A stretch of 64,000 bases of DNA from NCBI GenBank assembly GCA_004329165.1, contig CM014736.1:59337479-59401478 (forward strand), read 5' to 3'. The DNA comes from Spatholobus suberectus (taxonomy: Eukaryota > Streptophyta > Magnoliopsida > Fabales > Fabaceae). The notes beneath the pieces were generated by a model, which was not told the DNA's origin, did no database searches, and saw only the letters and a list, made by a program, of their open reading frames with translations. The number at the start of each line of letters is the position of its first letter. Positions within the stretch are counted from its first letter, which is position 1. Shown here one piece after another: positions 35,690 through 48,529 of this stretch. The position numbers and the translations under genes are program-made.

Positions 35690-38506
35690 TATTAATTTAA
35701 TTATTAAGTCAAGTTGATGAAAATGTGAGTAAATTTTTTTTCGATTTTATAATAGAAAAATTCTAAATTTAACATAATTTGGAAATAGAAGTGAAATAAT
35801 AAAAATTCTTATATACTATCCTCTGACTCATGGTTTGAGTAATACATAACAGTAAAAAAAATAAAAGTACATCAAAAAGCATATACTACCTAGCCCAATA
35901 TATACATAAAAAAAATCTTATACAGAGCAGTATTTATCTACCCTATCCCTCAAGAAAAATATTATAAACTAAGTCTACAAATCTAGAAGAGTATCCTCTG
36001 ACTCATCCTCAGCATCATTAGGCATTGTCATCATCTTCAATAATTGCAATCAATCATACAAGGAAGAAAAACAATGGAGTGAGGTGATTTGTTCTAAAAT
36101 CACTTTCATATGTATGGTAGAAATTAAAACACAATTAACGTAGGGAACCTAAGGTTTATTCTAAGTTATACTACACTGCCATTGACTTGATATGGATCCA
36201 TACTTCCCATTGGTAGGTAATAGTTCTCAACAGAACCGGGAAGTGACTGAGAGTATATATATCTCATCAACATCATCACATGGTACAGTCCTCACCATCA
36301 TTGAGGAAAATAACAATCAGGATATCCATTTATAGAGGTATACTCTCAAACCAATCCTAGAATGCTGAGCAGTTATGGAGGTTATCAAGCTTGGTCAGGC
36401 GAATATCTCGGCTGAAGGGCGCTACCCTGGCCATTGGAACTTTCACCACTCGATGCCTACCCCTAAAACCTCCACAAGTGGGTCTCTGCATTTCATTCCT
36501 TAACATACCAAACTATAGCTTTCCTAACAGGGTATCATGCCTATATGTCACTTGCTTTACATTACTCACTAAACTATCAATTCCTAACTTCTCAAGCAGA
36601 AGTTCCCCTGGTCTTATTTAGTTTGAGCACCAGTATAATCAACATTTCTGTCTTATATTGCAGAAATTACATGATACCAAAATTTTAACAAAATAAGAAT
36701 TTAATAATCACATAAAATTTTAGTACAATAATAACTTAGTAATTATTAGAATTTGAACAGAATAATGACATAATAATTATAATTTAATTACTAAAATTTT
36801 GGCAGAATAACAACTAAATAAATACATTTTAATTTTTTAAAATTTAAGCAGAGTAACAGCTTAGTAAGTATAATTTAATAATTTAAATTTGAGCAGAGTA
36901 ATAACTTAGAAATTATATTTTAATAATCTAAATTTGGGCAAAGTAACAACTTTGCAAAAATTAAACTTTAACATTAAACAATATAACAACAATAATAATA
37001 AAACTTAAGCCTAAACGGGTTTAGGAAAAAACCCTTCCTACCAATATGCAAAGTGACAATAATTTAGAACCAACCCCACTTCCCCCATTATCTTTAGGAT
37101 AATTGTTGAAGAGGAGAGAATTGTTGGTGCACAATTGCTAGAATGAAAGCTTGATGGAAACTAATAGAACTTTGGTGTAAGAATTTTTTTTTTTTATGGA
37201 GAGTGGTGGCTATGGAATGTAGCTTGGGAGAGGAAAAAGAGATGCTGAAAATTTGAAGCAAGGAGGGGCTATTTATAGAAGAGGAAGGGGTCTTAGGTGT
37301 CTACCAAATGACCTAAGCAATGATGCAAAAAAATCAACTTTTAAATTTATTTTTAATTTAAAATTAGGGTTGAATATGCAAACTTAGGGACACATACACC
37401 ATTTAGGTGGTGAATCACCCCTCCTAGGCTTGGGGACATGCTATATGAGTTCTCCTCAAGTTCCTCAGTGTAAATTTTATCTGTAGGTGAATTAACCGGT
37501 ATCGATAAAATCACAAAAACTTGAAAAATTAGTTTTTAATATCAAAATAATGCATTTGAATGCAAAAATGGACAAATACATTATTTTTCATCAAAAATAA
37601 ATTTATAATGATAAATTTTAATTTTTATTAATTTATTTCGAATTATATGTATTTATTTTGTATTTTTAAGCTAGAAAATTCATAAAAAAACCATTTTAAT
37701 TCAATAAATACCAAAATTTTTATGAAAATTATAAAATTAAATATTTTACCCATAAATAAAATAAAATTACCGTTTTCAACCTTTTTGGATGTTAAACCAA
37801 TATTAGCTAGGCTTAACAAACACCAAAGGGTATTTTGGTCATTTACAAAAGAATTCCAAAAAATTCTCAAAATTGTGTTTTAATATATATGACATGATTC
37901 CAAGTTCAAATTGAAATTTAATGTCAATTGAATCTTTTTCTCATGTCAATCCTTAATGTTGAGAAATAGGAACAAAATCGTCATTTTCAAATTTCTCCGG
38001 GCTCTAGCTTGAAAAAATTATTAAAAATCGCAATTAAATAGCTCTTGAAATTCTGAGCATAATGGTGTGAATCAGAATTTTGAAATTTCTTCCCGATTTT
38101 TCAGAATTACATTGTCAAATATTAAAAAAATAATTGAAAAATTGAAATAGGATTGTTATATTTTTCACTATTTTTCTTTCAAAATAAAATTTTTATAATA
38201 AAATATATTTAATATGAAATTTTTAAAATATTTTAAAGTCAAAAAGTCTTTGGTTGGTTCCCGCATTCAACCAGGGGTATTTTTGTCATTTTACAAAAAT
38301 TATCTCAATAAATTTTTAAAAAATTTCTAAAATTATTATTAATTATTTTAAGTACATTGATGACTTTAAAATAATTTTTAAACACTTCTAACTATTTTAG
38401 TTTATTAATACGAACATAATTGTAGGGATTAAATTTTTGAGATTTCTATTCGATTTCCCAAAAATAAATACAGAATAATTTAATATACAAAAGTAGGAGT
38501 GTTACA
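35489..38506. mobile_element. Solo LTR, 3,018 bp (family shared with 51,751)
   Basis: Starts TGTAACACTCC and ends GGAGTGTTACA. The flanks GTCCT (35,484-35,488) and GTCCC (38,507-38,511) form a 5-bp target duplication with one mismatch. It is similar to 51,751-54,545 over almost its full length, for example GGTCAGGCGAATATC near 36,395, CTAAACGGGTTTAGG near 37,012 and GAATTAACCGGTA near 37,490. No gag or pol inside. Probably gypsy-type by size and termini. CTTCTATAAATAG on the minus strand near 37,270 is a good TATA box, so the LTR probably reads leftwards. Confidence 0.85.
35521..35815 (+). repeat. 169-bp tandem duplication plus (AT)n inside the solo LTR
   Basis: ATTTAATTATTAAGTCAAG and TTGATGAAAATGTGAGTA occur at 35,526 and again 169 bp further on, separated by an (AT)n tract at 35,642-35,687. 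The sister LTR at 51,751 has only one copy and no AT tract, so the event is specific to this copy. Confidence 0.85.
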
Positions 38507-38930
38507 GTCCCTGTATGTAAAAACTTATCAAATTGATTCCTATACATGTCATGAATTCTCAATTTGGCTCCTGCTGTTATGACATCATTTGCACATCCTT
38601 AATTTGGTCTCTATACATGTGGTGCATTCTTAATTTAGTCCCTATAAATGCAGCACATTCTTAATTTGATCTTGATACGTGCAGCGCATTCTTAATTTGG
38701 TTTTTATAGTACAGGGATCAAATTAAGAATGTGCTACACGTATAGGAACCAAATTAAGCTAAATTAATAATTTGTCAACAGCAAGGACTAAATTGAGAAT
38801 CCGCGACACATATAGGAACTGATTTAATAATTTTTTTCGTATAGAAACTAAATTGAGAATCCACAACATACATAGAGATTAAATCCCCTATATATAAAAA
38901 TTAGAATGACTATCTTAAATGAGAGTATTT

Positions 38931-39365
38931 TTATCTGTTATTCTTCAACAAGAGTATTTTTTAATTGTCATTCTTCTACAGGAGTGTTTTTAAGAATTTT
39001 TTTTTTTTACTTTTTATGTTTTTCAATTGATCATTTTTAATATCTGTAGTTTTAAATTGAATTTCAATATATTTTGTTTACAATATCAATAATTAAAAAT
39101 AAATATTATATTATATAATTATTAATTATAAATTTAAAATATAATTTATTTATTTAAAAGTATTTATTTATTATAAATTTAAGTTACATAAAATAAATAT
39201 TTATTCTATACCAGATTATAATACTAGTTATATGGTTAACCTTTGTGGTTTATTATACGCGATGTGGGGTCCGCAACCGCAAAACAAAAATCAAGAGCAA
39301 ACGATCCAGGCCATGATGTCGTTTAGACTCGGGCACCAATCACCATCGTCCACCATTTTCTTCTC
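38931..39365. other. Upstream region of the YGSGYGG repeat gene
   Basis: AT-rich until about 39,240, then GC content rises sharply toward the promoter. No clear element recognised. Confidence 0.5.
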
Positions 39366-39370
39366 CGAGG

Positions 39371-39378
39371 TATAAAAG
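39371..39378 (+). promoter_or_regulatory. TATA box of the YGSGYGG repeat gene
   Basis: TATAAAAG lies 90 bp upstream of the ATG at 39,461 in a GC-rich context (GAGG before, GCGTCACTCC after). Transcription would start near 39,400, giving a 5' leader of about 60 nt. Confidence 0.7.
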
Positions 39379-39460
39379 GCGTCACTCCGGATCCAGAAAC
39401 ATCATCATTCACTCCCATTCTTTCCCAATTGTGCGATCCCAAACCCAGCGAGACTCAACA

Positions 39461-42400
39461 ATGTCGTTCTTTTCGAGGGGCCGCGGCGGCGACGACGACA
39501 CGGTGGACGACTACGACGAGTACGATCCCACCCCCTACGGCGGCGGCTACGACATCGCCCTCACCTACGGTCGCCCCGTTCCCCCCTCCGAGGAAACCTG
39601 CTACCCCCTCGCCGGCTCCTCCTCCGGCGACAACTTCGACTACGACCGCCCCCAGTACACCTCCTACGCCGAACCCTCCGCCTACGCCGACGAAGCCCTC
39701 GCCACCGAGTACAGCAGCTACGGCCGCCCCAAGCCCAGGCCCGCACCCGCCGGATTCAACCCCGCCGCCGGATCCGGTGGCGAATACGGATCCGGGTATG
39801 GCCGGAAGCAGGAATCCGAATATGGGTCCGGGTATGGCGGGAGAAAGGAGGAATCCGAATACGGATCTGGGTATGGCGGTAAAAAGCAAGAAGGTGAATA
39901 CGGGTCAGAGTATGGATCCGGGTACGGTGGCAGGAAGCAGGAATCTGAATACGGGTCAGAATTTGGATCTGGGTACGGTGGAAGGAAGCAGGAATCGGAA
40001 TATGGATCTGGGTATGGTGGAAGAAAGGAAGAATCAGAATATGGGTCCGGGTACGGTGGCAGGAAGCAGGAATCTGAATACGGATCTGGGTATGGTGGAA
40101 GAAAGGAAGAATCTGAATACGGATCCGGGTACGGTGGAAGGAAGCAGGAATCTGAATATGGATCCGGGTATGGTGGAAGGAAGCAAGAATCTGAACTCGG
40201 GTCGGGATATGGATCCGGGTATGGTGCTAAGAAGGAAGAATCTGAATATGGGTCCGGGTATGGTGGAAGGAAGCAGGAATCTGAATACGGGTCAGGATAT
40301 GGATCCGGGTATGGTAAGAAGGAAGAATCTGAATATGGGTCCGGGTATGGTGGAAGGAAGGAGGAGGCTGAATATGGATCTGGTTATGGTGGAAGGAAGC
40401 AAGAGTCTGAATATGGATCCGGGTATGGTGGAAGGAAGGAGGAGACTGGGTATGGTGGGAGGAAGAGTGGTGGGTATGGGGAGGAACAGGGGAGTGGGTA
40501 TGGCTATGGAGGGAGGAGTGAGTATGAGGAGAAACCGAGCTATGGGAGCAGCAACTATGAGAGCCAGGGAGGGGTTGAGTATGGTCATGATGAGGGGCTC
40601 CGCAAGCCCAGCTATGAGAGGCGTGATGATGAGGATGAGGGCCATGGACGTAAGAAATATGTGAGTACTACTTCCTCCATTCCTTTAGCTAATTGGTTAT
40701 TTGGTATAATTTAATTCTTAAGTGAAATGATATTTTTTTGCCATTGCAAGTAATGTTCCTCACTATAAGTTGAATTATGTGTGTGATTCAGTTCTTAATT
40801 TGTTTGTGCAGTGCAATGGTGTAATTGCTTGAACTAATTGGTATTTTAAATGCTTGTTGTATTTCTTATGATATTTGATAGGACAAAACTTAGATGTAAT
40901 TCCTTATGTGGTTTTGGTGTTGTTTTTAGTTAGAATTGGAGTTTCACATTGGTAAACCTATCCTAGCCTTTATGCTAATCTTTATTAGGGGAATTACTGA
41001 AAATAAAACTCCAATTCTGATTGGAAAACAACACCAAAAGCACATAAGGAACTGTATCTAAGTTTTGTCCTTTCTGTTATAGGATATACTATGTAGTTTG
41101 TACCTTGTTAGTTTCATGGATTTGGCTGTGCTAAAGCTTGGTATGCTTTGTTATTTACAGTTTGAAAACCTTATGTTGGTATTTAGTTGCATTGTTTCTT
41201 CTATTTGATATGATTCAGTGGATTACTTTGATGCACGGGTATATACATAGATCCTTGGTATTGTGTTTTAGAAGGTTGTGAAGCTTTTGAACTTACTTTC
41301 CAATGAATGCATGAATGATGCATGAAAAGAAGGACTAGAGGTGCCAAGGCTGACCTGAAACATGTGTAACTTCACCAAACATCAGTTAACATGTTATATT
41401 TTTCTTATTAAACTAGTCTGACTTTCTCAGTATTTCCTCAACTCTAGTTTACATATTCTATTTGTTTTGTGGACGACGTTGTGCAATGGCTACAGTATAT
41501 TTGTGTTACAGTTTGTCTTCTATGAATTTTAACTATTTTCTCCAAAACAACTTTTCACCATGAATGATTTTTACTTAATATCATGTTGGAAAATGTTAGT
41601 AGTTCTAAGTTTTCTTTGGATCATTTATAATGGGTGGGATGGAACGGAATGTGATGTGAGATGGAATGGGATAAGATTTCCATATAATTATTTGGATATT
41701 TTCCATTCCTTTGTTTGGAAGTTCTAGAGGAATTGAATCTATAAATTCTATTGTGGCCTTCAAAAGTAGTAATATGCCTTTTTAAAATTTTTAATATGAT
41801 TTAAATTGTTAAATGAATATGATTACTGAATATACAACCAACAAACTATCCAACCCGTAAACACGTGTTTTACCGCTGACTAAATCTCACATGCCAGATT
41901 ATACAAAATTGAAACTATCAAAAGTATGTTCTGTCCTTCTGTTTGAATTTAGACAGTAGAACATGATGTAGGAATGGTTGAAATTTCTGTTTTGTACTTC
42001 TGTTTACGTGATTAATCCTTTAGATGTTACCTTTGTCTTTGTAGAATATAGATATTACTGCACTGATATTCTGATTATTTGACCAACTCCTCTAGTTCTC
42101 TCTGTAGTTGTTGAGTGGGCTTTCCTCTGTTCAATAAAATTTTTGAAATTCTATTACAAAATTTCTCTCTTTTCAATGACTGTTTTCACTTGGTGGTTCT
42201 TTGCATTACTAATGGTTTCCTTGTTCCCTAAAGCCCCAAGTACCTTTAATGGTGCAAGCCTGCAAGGTTTATGCATGTGTAAGTTTTGTGGTTTGGTGCA
42301 CCCATGAGTAGATTATGCTGGAAATTCCTTTGCATGTTGGATTCAACACTGTAGCTTGCTTTGGCAAATAATATCTGAATTTCTGAATTTTCTTTTTCTT

Positions 42401-42836
42401 AGTTTCATTTCACAAGTATTGCAGGAATGAATCTTCTCATGCTAATTTTTCATAACAAGGTCATGTTAAAATTGTGTCCATCTCTTTTTTGGTAAAATTA
42501 ATATGTGGATCCTATCTAATTTAAGGAGGACCTATCATGCATACGAGACTGAGAGGATTCTTTCCCTATGTATTGCAATCCACATACAGAGCTTCCCATG
42601 TCCCAGCATTCCAATAATGAGATTTTAATAGATTTTGGTGGCAGAATAAAATGCTACTACCCAAATAGTTGTGAATATTAGATTTGCGTGCTCTATAAAG
42701 TTCTTCCTATAGGAATTGGTATTCAATTTATGATGTTTTCCTACCATGGCAGGGAGATGATGCCTCAGATGACGATGATGGGAGGAGGAAGCATCACCAC
42801 AAGCACCACCATCGCAAGAGTTATGATGATGAGTAA
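39461..42836 (+). CDS. YGSGYGG-repeat, intrinsically disordered protein, At5g39570-like, two exons
   Basis: Exon 1 is 39,461-40,660 (400 codons), the intron is 40,661-42,752 (GTGAGT...GGCAG) and exon 2 is 42,753-42,836; total 427 aa. The N-terminus (MSFFSRGRGGDDD, then YDEYDPTPYGGGYDI, YGRPVPPSEETCYP) matches the plant family of Arabidopsis At5g39570, described as a phospholipase D-regulated, RNA- and lipid-associated protein (from memory; function not shown by this sequence). Residues 108-329 hold 16 units of 12-17 residues based on EYGSGYGGRKQES, alternating RKQES and RKEES. Exon 2 adds an acidic then His/Lys-rich tail (GDDASDDDDGRRKHHH...). There is no signal peptide or membrane segment, so cytosol or nucleus is likely. 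The ATG was chosen because the upstream in-frame codon is only GTG. Reading through the donor adds 17 unrelated residues and then stops. Confidence 0.92.
39782..40447 (+). repeat. Coding minisatellite, 39-bp unit, 16 copies
   Basis: Tandem 36-51-bp units in phase with the reading frame; most are 39 bp. Four units carry an extra GSxYGSG-type insertion of 9-12 bp (units 4, 5, 11 and 13). Unit number is likely to vary between accessions. Confidence 0.9.
40881..41070. mobile_element. Inverted-repeat element in the gene's intron, ~190 bp
   Basis: Left arm (GGACAAAACTTAGAT, CCTTATGTG, TTTTGGTGTTG, AATTGGAGTTT) is the near-exact reverse complement of the right arm (AAACTCCAATT, CAACACCAAAA, CACATAAGG, ATCTAAGTTTTGTCC). 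Arms are about 64 bp with a 61-bp loop. Probably a MITE; the transcript would form a long hairpin. Confidence 0.85.
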
Positions 42837-44420
42837 TCAAAATGCCAGTGGTTGCTGTGTGAATGAAAGTCATCCCATAGTTACCTACTAAATAAAGGGT
42901 TGACTCATTATACCTTCCAACGTGTTTAGACTATTACTGTGATGTCTTGAGCTTTAAGAACTGTTGGTCTAAACTAAATATGAGGTGGTTTGGCTTTGGA
43001 GTTCTAATAATATCCGTAATGTTTTGAGTTTGTGTGTTAAATTATTTCCTCTTACCAAAGTTTGAATGTGTTTGGGTGTCCTGCATTGTGTCATTTTGCT
43101 TTCTAATTAATTACCGCTAGCTAAGTTTCAAGGGAAGATTTGAACCTGTGGCACTATGCACAATAAGTTCGATAAATGATGAGCATACCAGAACACCTGT
43201 ACTCATAATTTATGCATTCCAAAGATGTTTGTGTTATAAGCAGAAGTGTGTTGTCATTTTAAATGCAGGCTTGTTTTGTCCAAGAATCATCAAATTACGT
43301 TTACCGCAACAAAAAAAAAAAAAAAAAGAGCTTTGTAAGATGATGCTTGTTTGGATTTTGAATTTTTAAAATTGTGATGTAGTAAAACTGGTTTTATAAG
43401 TATAAACTTGGTATTTTCGGTTGAATAGAATTTGAATTTTAAAATGTGGGATTTTGTCAAATTTTCTTTAAAAAATATATTGGATGTTAACTGTGATTTT
43501 ACTTTATTTACTTTTAAAATGTCGTTTCTAAATATAAATTAATTTTTAAACTTTAATAATTTCTTATGTAATTATATGAACGTTCAAATTAATTCATCAC
43601 AATCTAAACCAAATGAAATCAAGTCATGTAAAATAAATTTTAAAGCAACATTAACTCGTTAAGAGATCCGTGGAATGTCAATTCGATAACAAATAACAAT
43701 GGTGTATACAGTGCATCAGCAAAACATCAAAGTGTCATGAAATAATAGTACCAAAGTGATAAGGGATGGGAATCAAGGGTAAAATATCATTAGCTGTAAG
43801 TTGGTCCACTTATATCCACTCTAGCAAGTAAACGGAAAACCGTGGGAGTCGTCATTGATGGTCACAAGTTGTCTAGACTAGTAAATAGTAATTAAGTTCT
43901 TCATGGAAGCTTGACAAAACAGAATTGCCACTTCTTGCATTTTTGGAATCATTTGCATGTAGCATTCTTTATCCTCTATCTATTCTTATCCTCGTTCAAA
44001 TGTTAACGTAGTTATATTTTTCGGTCTAAAACACGACAATGTCAAGGTATAAATAATGCCAATTTTTACCATTTCTATGTTGAAGGAGGTTCTCATGGAC
44101 TTTTATAATCATGTAATAACATTCAGTGCTCAGATTGAATGGAAAAGGATAACCGTTCAAATTACAAATTAAAGTACCTCTTGAGAAATGTAACTATTTT
44201 TTTTTTTGATAAATGAGAAATGTAACTATTATTTCTAAAGTTGATACCAGTTCATAATTGTAACATACATTTAATTTAATATGACTTGCGATGGGCAGCA
44301 ATTTCTAATTACCATAAAATGTAAAAGTGAAAGATGAACTAATCATACATTAGGATACATAAGGAACAACCAGGAAATTAAAAAAGTTCAGAAGCAAAAT
44401 GAACAAAATTCGTGTGATGA
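42837..44420. other. Convergent intergenic region
   Basis: Holds the 3' ends of the plus-strand repeat-protein gene and the minus-strand p24 gene. An A17-like run lies at 43,312-43,327. No other gene was seen. Confidence 0.5.
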
Positions 44421-44422
44421 AC

Positions 44423-47400
44423 TTAGAGGAGCTTCTTCCTCTCAAAGAATGTCTTCAAATGCCATAGTTGCAAACCAGCCACAGACAAGCAAACCACAAT
44501 CGAAAGGAAACTGAAGGTAAACATCTTGCTGTTAGTTGCTTTGTTAAGATCTTGCATCTCTTCCTCTCTATATCAGCCACGTGGATAGAAAAGGTCATCA
44601 AAATTCAGTGAAAAACACCATTAGAATGAATAATAACTCTTATGCTGCAATAGTGTGCATGACTATTTCATTTATTGAGTGGTCTCTACCCCCTTTTCTT
44701 GCCTGTGTTTCGTTTCTTTCGAATCTATGTTTTAGAAATTTTTTTCTAATAAAATTGATGAGACAGTTTGAAAATGGTATTTACTTGTTCCATGATCTTT
44801 TAGCTTTTCTTTAAATCATTGGATTTAGACATTACTTCGGGAATCTTAAATATTTTCAAAAATGGCAGCAACATACCATTTTTTTTTCTTTCTCTGAAAG
44901 AATCATACAAATAGAAGGTTAAAATGTAAAGCCACAGCCAAACCTTCCAAAACTTAAACATAAAATAGAAGTCTGTCATCAGTTATATACCAACTATTTG
45001 CTTCCTTCCTTGGTATCACTCACATGAACCATGCAGCATAACAGGTAAGCAAAGAAGTTTATTCACAACGGTGGCGCACAAGGAACAAATTCGTTGGAGG
45101 CATAACTTAACCACTCCAGCTCATTAAATAATTAGAAAAGACTTTGTGGTGAATGACACAGAATAATGTAGGTTATACCTGTGAGGAAGAAAAAAATAAT
45201 GCCATACATTCCTCTACAGGTTTCTTTACCTATTTTATTGATTAGGTCCAGGGTTTGCCATACAGAGCCAGGGATTACATCCCTATTTCTATCTCAGGGA
45301 CAGAGACAGAGATAAAATTATTTGTATAGTAGACCACTCTTTAATGGTGAAGAAAATAGAAAAAGTTGGTGCAAGGCATTACAGTAATCATACATGTATT
45401 TCAGAGAGTATATGGAAAAGTTAGGAGGAATATACACACAGCTGCACCTAGACAGCAAAAGATTCCAATTTCTTCTGACCCATCAGCTATATATTCCTTT
45501 TATCTTCCATTTAAAAGAAATTTTGAATGAACTCAGCAAATCATCTTTTCTTTGAAAAGATCATATGGAGAACCATTATATACTAAATGGCATAACAATA
45601 TCAAGAGATTGGTTAGCAGAAGTCATTACATTAATACCTTTCTCGAAGATAAAACATCTCGTCATGGATGGATAGGACAGTATCATATAGCTTCTTCAAC
45701 TCAAATTCCATTACCTAGACAATAGGGAAAGAACAACACATCAACACACATACAAGACCAAAACACCAAGATCTATAAAACAGAGATCCCTATGCCTATA
45801 ACTTAGGTGAAAGAAATTAGGACGGTATCATATTACAACCAAGTGTATATTCACATAAAATCTAGTAGGAACTAAACAGGGAACAATAACAATGGAAGAC
45901 ACAAATGAACAATGATATAATAAATGTTCATAATTGTGGGATTTGACATCTTAAGCAAGAAAGATATACACCCAAAAGTAAAGAATGGGTTAGCCACTTA
46001 GTCATAGCTAATATAAAGGATGGGTCCAAAACTGAGGTATAAAGCTAAATCTGGTTTACTGGTACATCCTTTCTCAAACAGGTTATCCGGTTCCTTGATC
46101 TATGAATACAACCAGAACTAGAATTCAGAAAATTCCATTGACTGAGCCTTTTACACAGATATATTGTGTATTATGATGTTGTCCCTATATTTATATTATC
46201 CACATCTCCAAAAAGTAGCCAATAAACCAAGACAAAGCTATACTGTATCAGTGCATTCCAGATAGAATGGAAAGACAGAAGCATAGCCATTAGTTGATGA
46301 GGAGTGTTAGCAACACACTCTTTAACACACTCCCTTTAATTGGTTAAAATTTATTGAAAACTACAAAATCATGAGAGAGAATCCTTAATTAGGATGTGGG
46401 ACCCACAAAATTTTGTGATTTCCAATAAATTTCAACCAATAGAAGGGAGTGTGTTCAAAAGAGTGTGTTAGAGAGTATGCTTCTAACATTTCCCTTAGTT
46501 AATAATCCTGCAGGTGTCCAAAACCATGAAAAGAGCACACAATAACTTCTCTGTGCAGTGTATAAGTCTATTCCTATATTATAAATTAGAATTAGGATCC
46601 ACAACTTAGAGTCAGTTAGACATTTTCCACATTCTCTCTCCTCTCCTTTGGAGGTAGTATATTTCACACACTACCCCCACAACTACCCAAAAAAATTTCT
46701 CTCTCATCCATCTCAAACTACCCTCCTTGATCTTCTTAAACACCTATTACTTTCAATCTACCCTCTTTTATTTCTATCTCTACATTTAATTTTAATAGTT
46801 TTTTTTAAAATAAATTTTCAATAGTTAAAAAAAACCTTATACAATTATATTACAATTTAAATTATTCATTGTAAATCTAAAATATAATTTATATTTGAAG
46901 ATATTTATTTATTTTGAATTTTAATTATAATATAATTTATATTTTTAAAAATATTCATTTACTATGAATTTTAATTATATAAAAATAAACATTTTTCTTG
47001 TGCAATGTACAAGCTAAAATACTAGTAAGTTATATATATTTGATATATAACCATGAAAAGAGCACATAAAAACTTATTTGTGCACTGCACAAACTATCTT
47101 ATATATAGGAAAGAAATACCATTTAGGAAATATATCTACGGAAATTGCAAATGAGAATCCACTAAATTGGGTTGCCTACATGTTCAAAGCCTGACATTGG
47201 GCCCATCATAAACCTAAATTTTCGAAGGGGGGGGTGGTGTGGTTTAAAGAGCAAGGTTTCTCGATTGGTCAATGTGATAGAGATTCAACGAAGTTTTACA
47301 TTGGAAGAAAGCTGCCTAATACAGCCATCCTCAATATTCAGGCTTGGGAAGGCTACATAATGATTTTCCAAAAAAGCACCAACACAGAAAGAATTAAAAT

Positions 47401-48527
47401 GCTATAATAATGATAACAAATTACTGATCACATAGGAACAGTACTTACTTCAATCTGCCCTTTCTTGGCAACCTTGGACCAGTCATTGGCAGCAACCCCA
47501 GTTCTCCACTCAAATTCAACTGTCACTGTCGATGGGGCATCCCTGCTCTCCGGTATCCAAAAGCAAGCAGCATAGTCACCGGCCTCAGCTGCAGTAAAAG
47601 CATAATTACCAGAATCCACATGATCCCCGTAGTGATAATTGTTCCCATAAGGCGATGTCACCTTGCAAACACACACAATCTCAAAGTCAATCCCACAGAG
47701 ATAAACCACAGGATCCCATTATCCCAACAACTACAAAACATTCCAAATTCAGAAACCTTATACCTCAAAACAAATCACAAACAATTAAGAAACTTTGTAC
47801 AGATGTCCCATTTAAGATTCATTTTTGGGTTAAATATGTTTTGAGAAAATAGTATATGCACGGACAGAATCACTATGTATGGTAAATTTATTTACTTTAA
47901 TAATAATTACCTTGAAAGTCATAATAAATATTATTTTCAATTGGTTGACAGTGTAAAATTATATGTCTATTATAACTTGTATGATTTTAGTCCTGCAAAT
48001 AGGGCAATGTTCAGTTTTACTCTCTATCTGTGTCACTAGGCTATGAAAATATGTCAAATGTAGTCCTTGTCCTTTATAAAAAATTGTACATTTCTGGTCT
48101 CTCATTTAAGAAAATAAGACCACATATGACACATTTCTATAAACGAGAGATCAAAAAGATACAATTTATTTTCGAGGGACTAAAATTCACATTGCCTTGT
48201 TTACATGAAAAACATATTTAACCCTTCATTTTTTTATAAGATTAAACTTTTTCCTCTTTTTTTGTGAAAGTGCATTTTCATTGTCATAAAAAGGGTTTGG
48301 TGATTGAATCACGAACTTACCTTGACAAGGATCCTGTGTGAATCAGGAATTGGGTACCCTTCGTTGGGATTAACGACACTGTACTTTCCCACACTCATCG
48401 CATTGGTCTTAATGTCCTCTGATATGCACTTGGTGTGACCCGATTGAAGCTCGAACCGCATCGAATTCGCGACGCTACACACCAATGCCAGGGTGAGAAG
48501 TGCGAGGGGACGAACCGAATCGGACAT
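44423..48527 (-). CDS. p24-delta family transmembrane emp24-domain cargo receptor, four exons
   Basis: Helps load and shape COPI/COPII vesicles between ER and Golgi. Exons in coding order: 48,527-48,321; 47,661-47,449; 45,714-45,638; 44,567-44,423, giving 213 aa, the normal size. Borders are GT..AG; introns 1 and 2 are phase 0 and intron 3 splits an Arg codon. Residues 1-22 form a signal peptide (LALLTLALVCSVANS, mature start MRFELQSGHTKC). The GOLD domain spans about 23-135 with the paired cysteines C34 and C102. A coiled coil follows (VMEFELKKLYDTV, LREREEEMQDLN), then a membrane helix at about 181-203 and the short cytosolic tail LKTFFERKKLL. The tail has the FF signal and lysines at -3 and -4, the COPI-binding dilysine that returns p24 proteins to the ER. 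A MITE sits in intron 2 and a legume repeat fills much of intron 1. It appears intact. Confidence 0.95.
46301..46494. mobile_element. MITE in p24 intron 2
   Basis: GGAGTGTTAGCAACACACTC at the left pairs with GAGTGTGTTAGAGAGTATGCTT at the right; the middle includes TTGGTTAAAATTTATTGAAA. Related to 26,041-26,225. Confidence 0.75.
47826..48222. mobile_element. Legume foldback repeat in p24 intron 1, with a nested MITE
   Basis: TTGGGTTAAATATGTTTT at the left and AAAACATATTTAACCC at the right are inverted ends, and TAGTCCT / GGGACTAAAA follow inside. A GTGTAAAA-type MITE remnant (about 47,843-47,968) is inserted in its left arm. Confidence 0.75.
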
Positions 48528-48529
48528 TG

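Larger units (their letters stand above)
35400..38930. mobile_element. Foldback element split by a solo LTR
   Basis: Left of the LTR, GAATTCTCAATTTGGTCC and TATAATTTAATTCCCATATG pair inverted with ACTAAATTGAGAATCC and ATAGAGATTAAATCCCC near 38,830-38,890. Right of the LTR about six short tandem blocks of TTCTTAATTTGGTCTCTATA type run first direct (38,560-38,705), then inverted (38,710-38,890). Confidence 0.6.

Noticed and set aside
36391..36621. Similar frames at 36,391-36,621 and 52,503-52,820 (RRISRLKGATLAIGTFTTRC)
   Set aside because: The match reflects two copies of one LTR, not a conserved gene; both are short and end at different places.
39782..40447. Regularly spaced repeats that might suggest a CRISPR array
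   Set aside because: Units are contiguous without unique spacers, and they encode protein in frame in a eukaryotic gene.
39429..40664. Overlapping 411-codon plus-strand frame (Met/Asn/Gly-rich) in the repeat gene, and minus-strand frames at 39,455-39,889 and 40,292-40,645
   Set aside because: They are shadows of the 39-bp coding repeats; only the YGSGYGG frame has a family-like N-terminus, a splice donor and a matching second exon.
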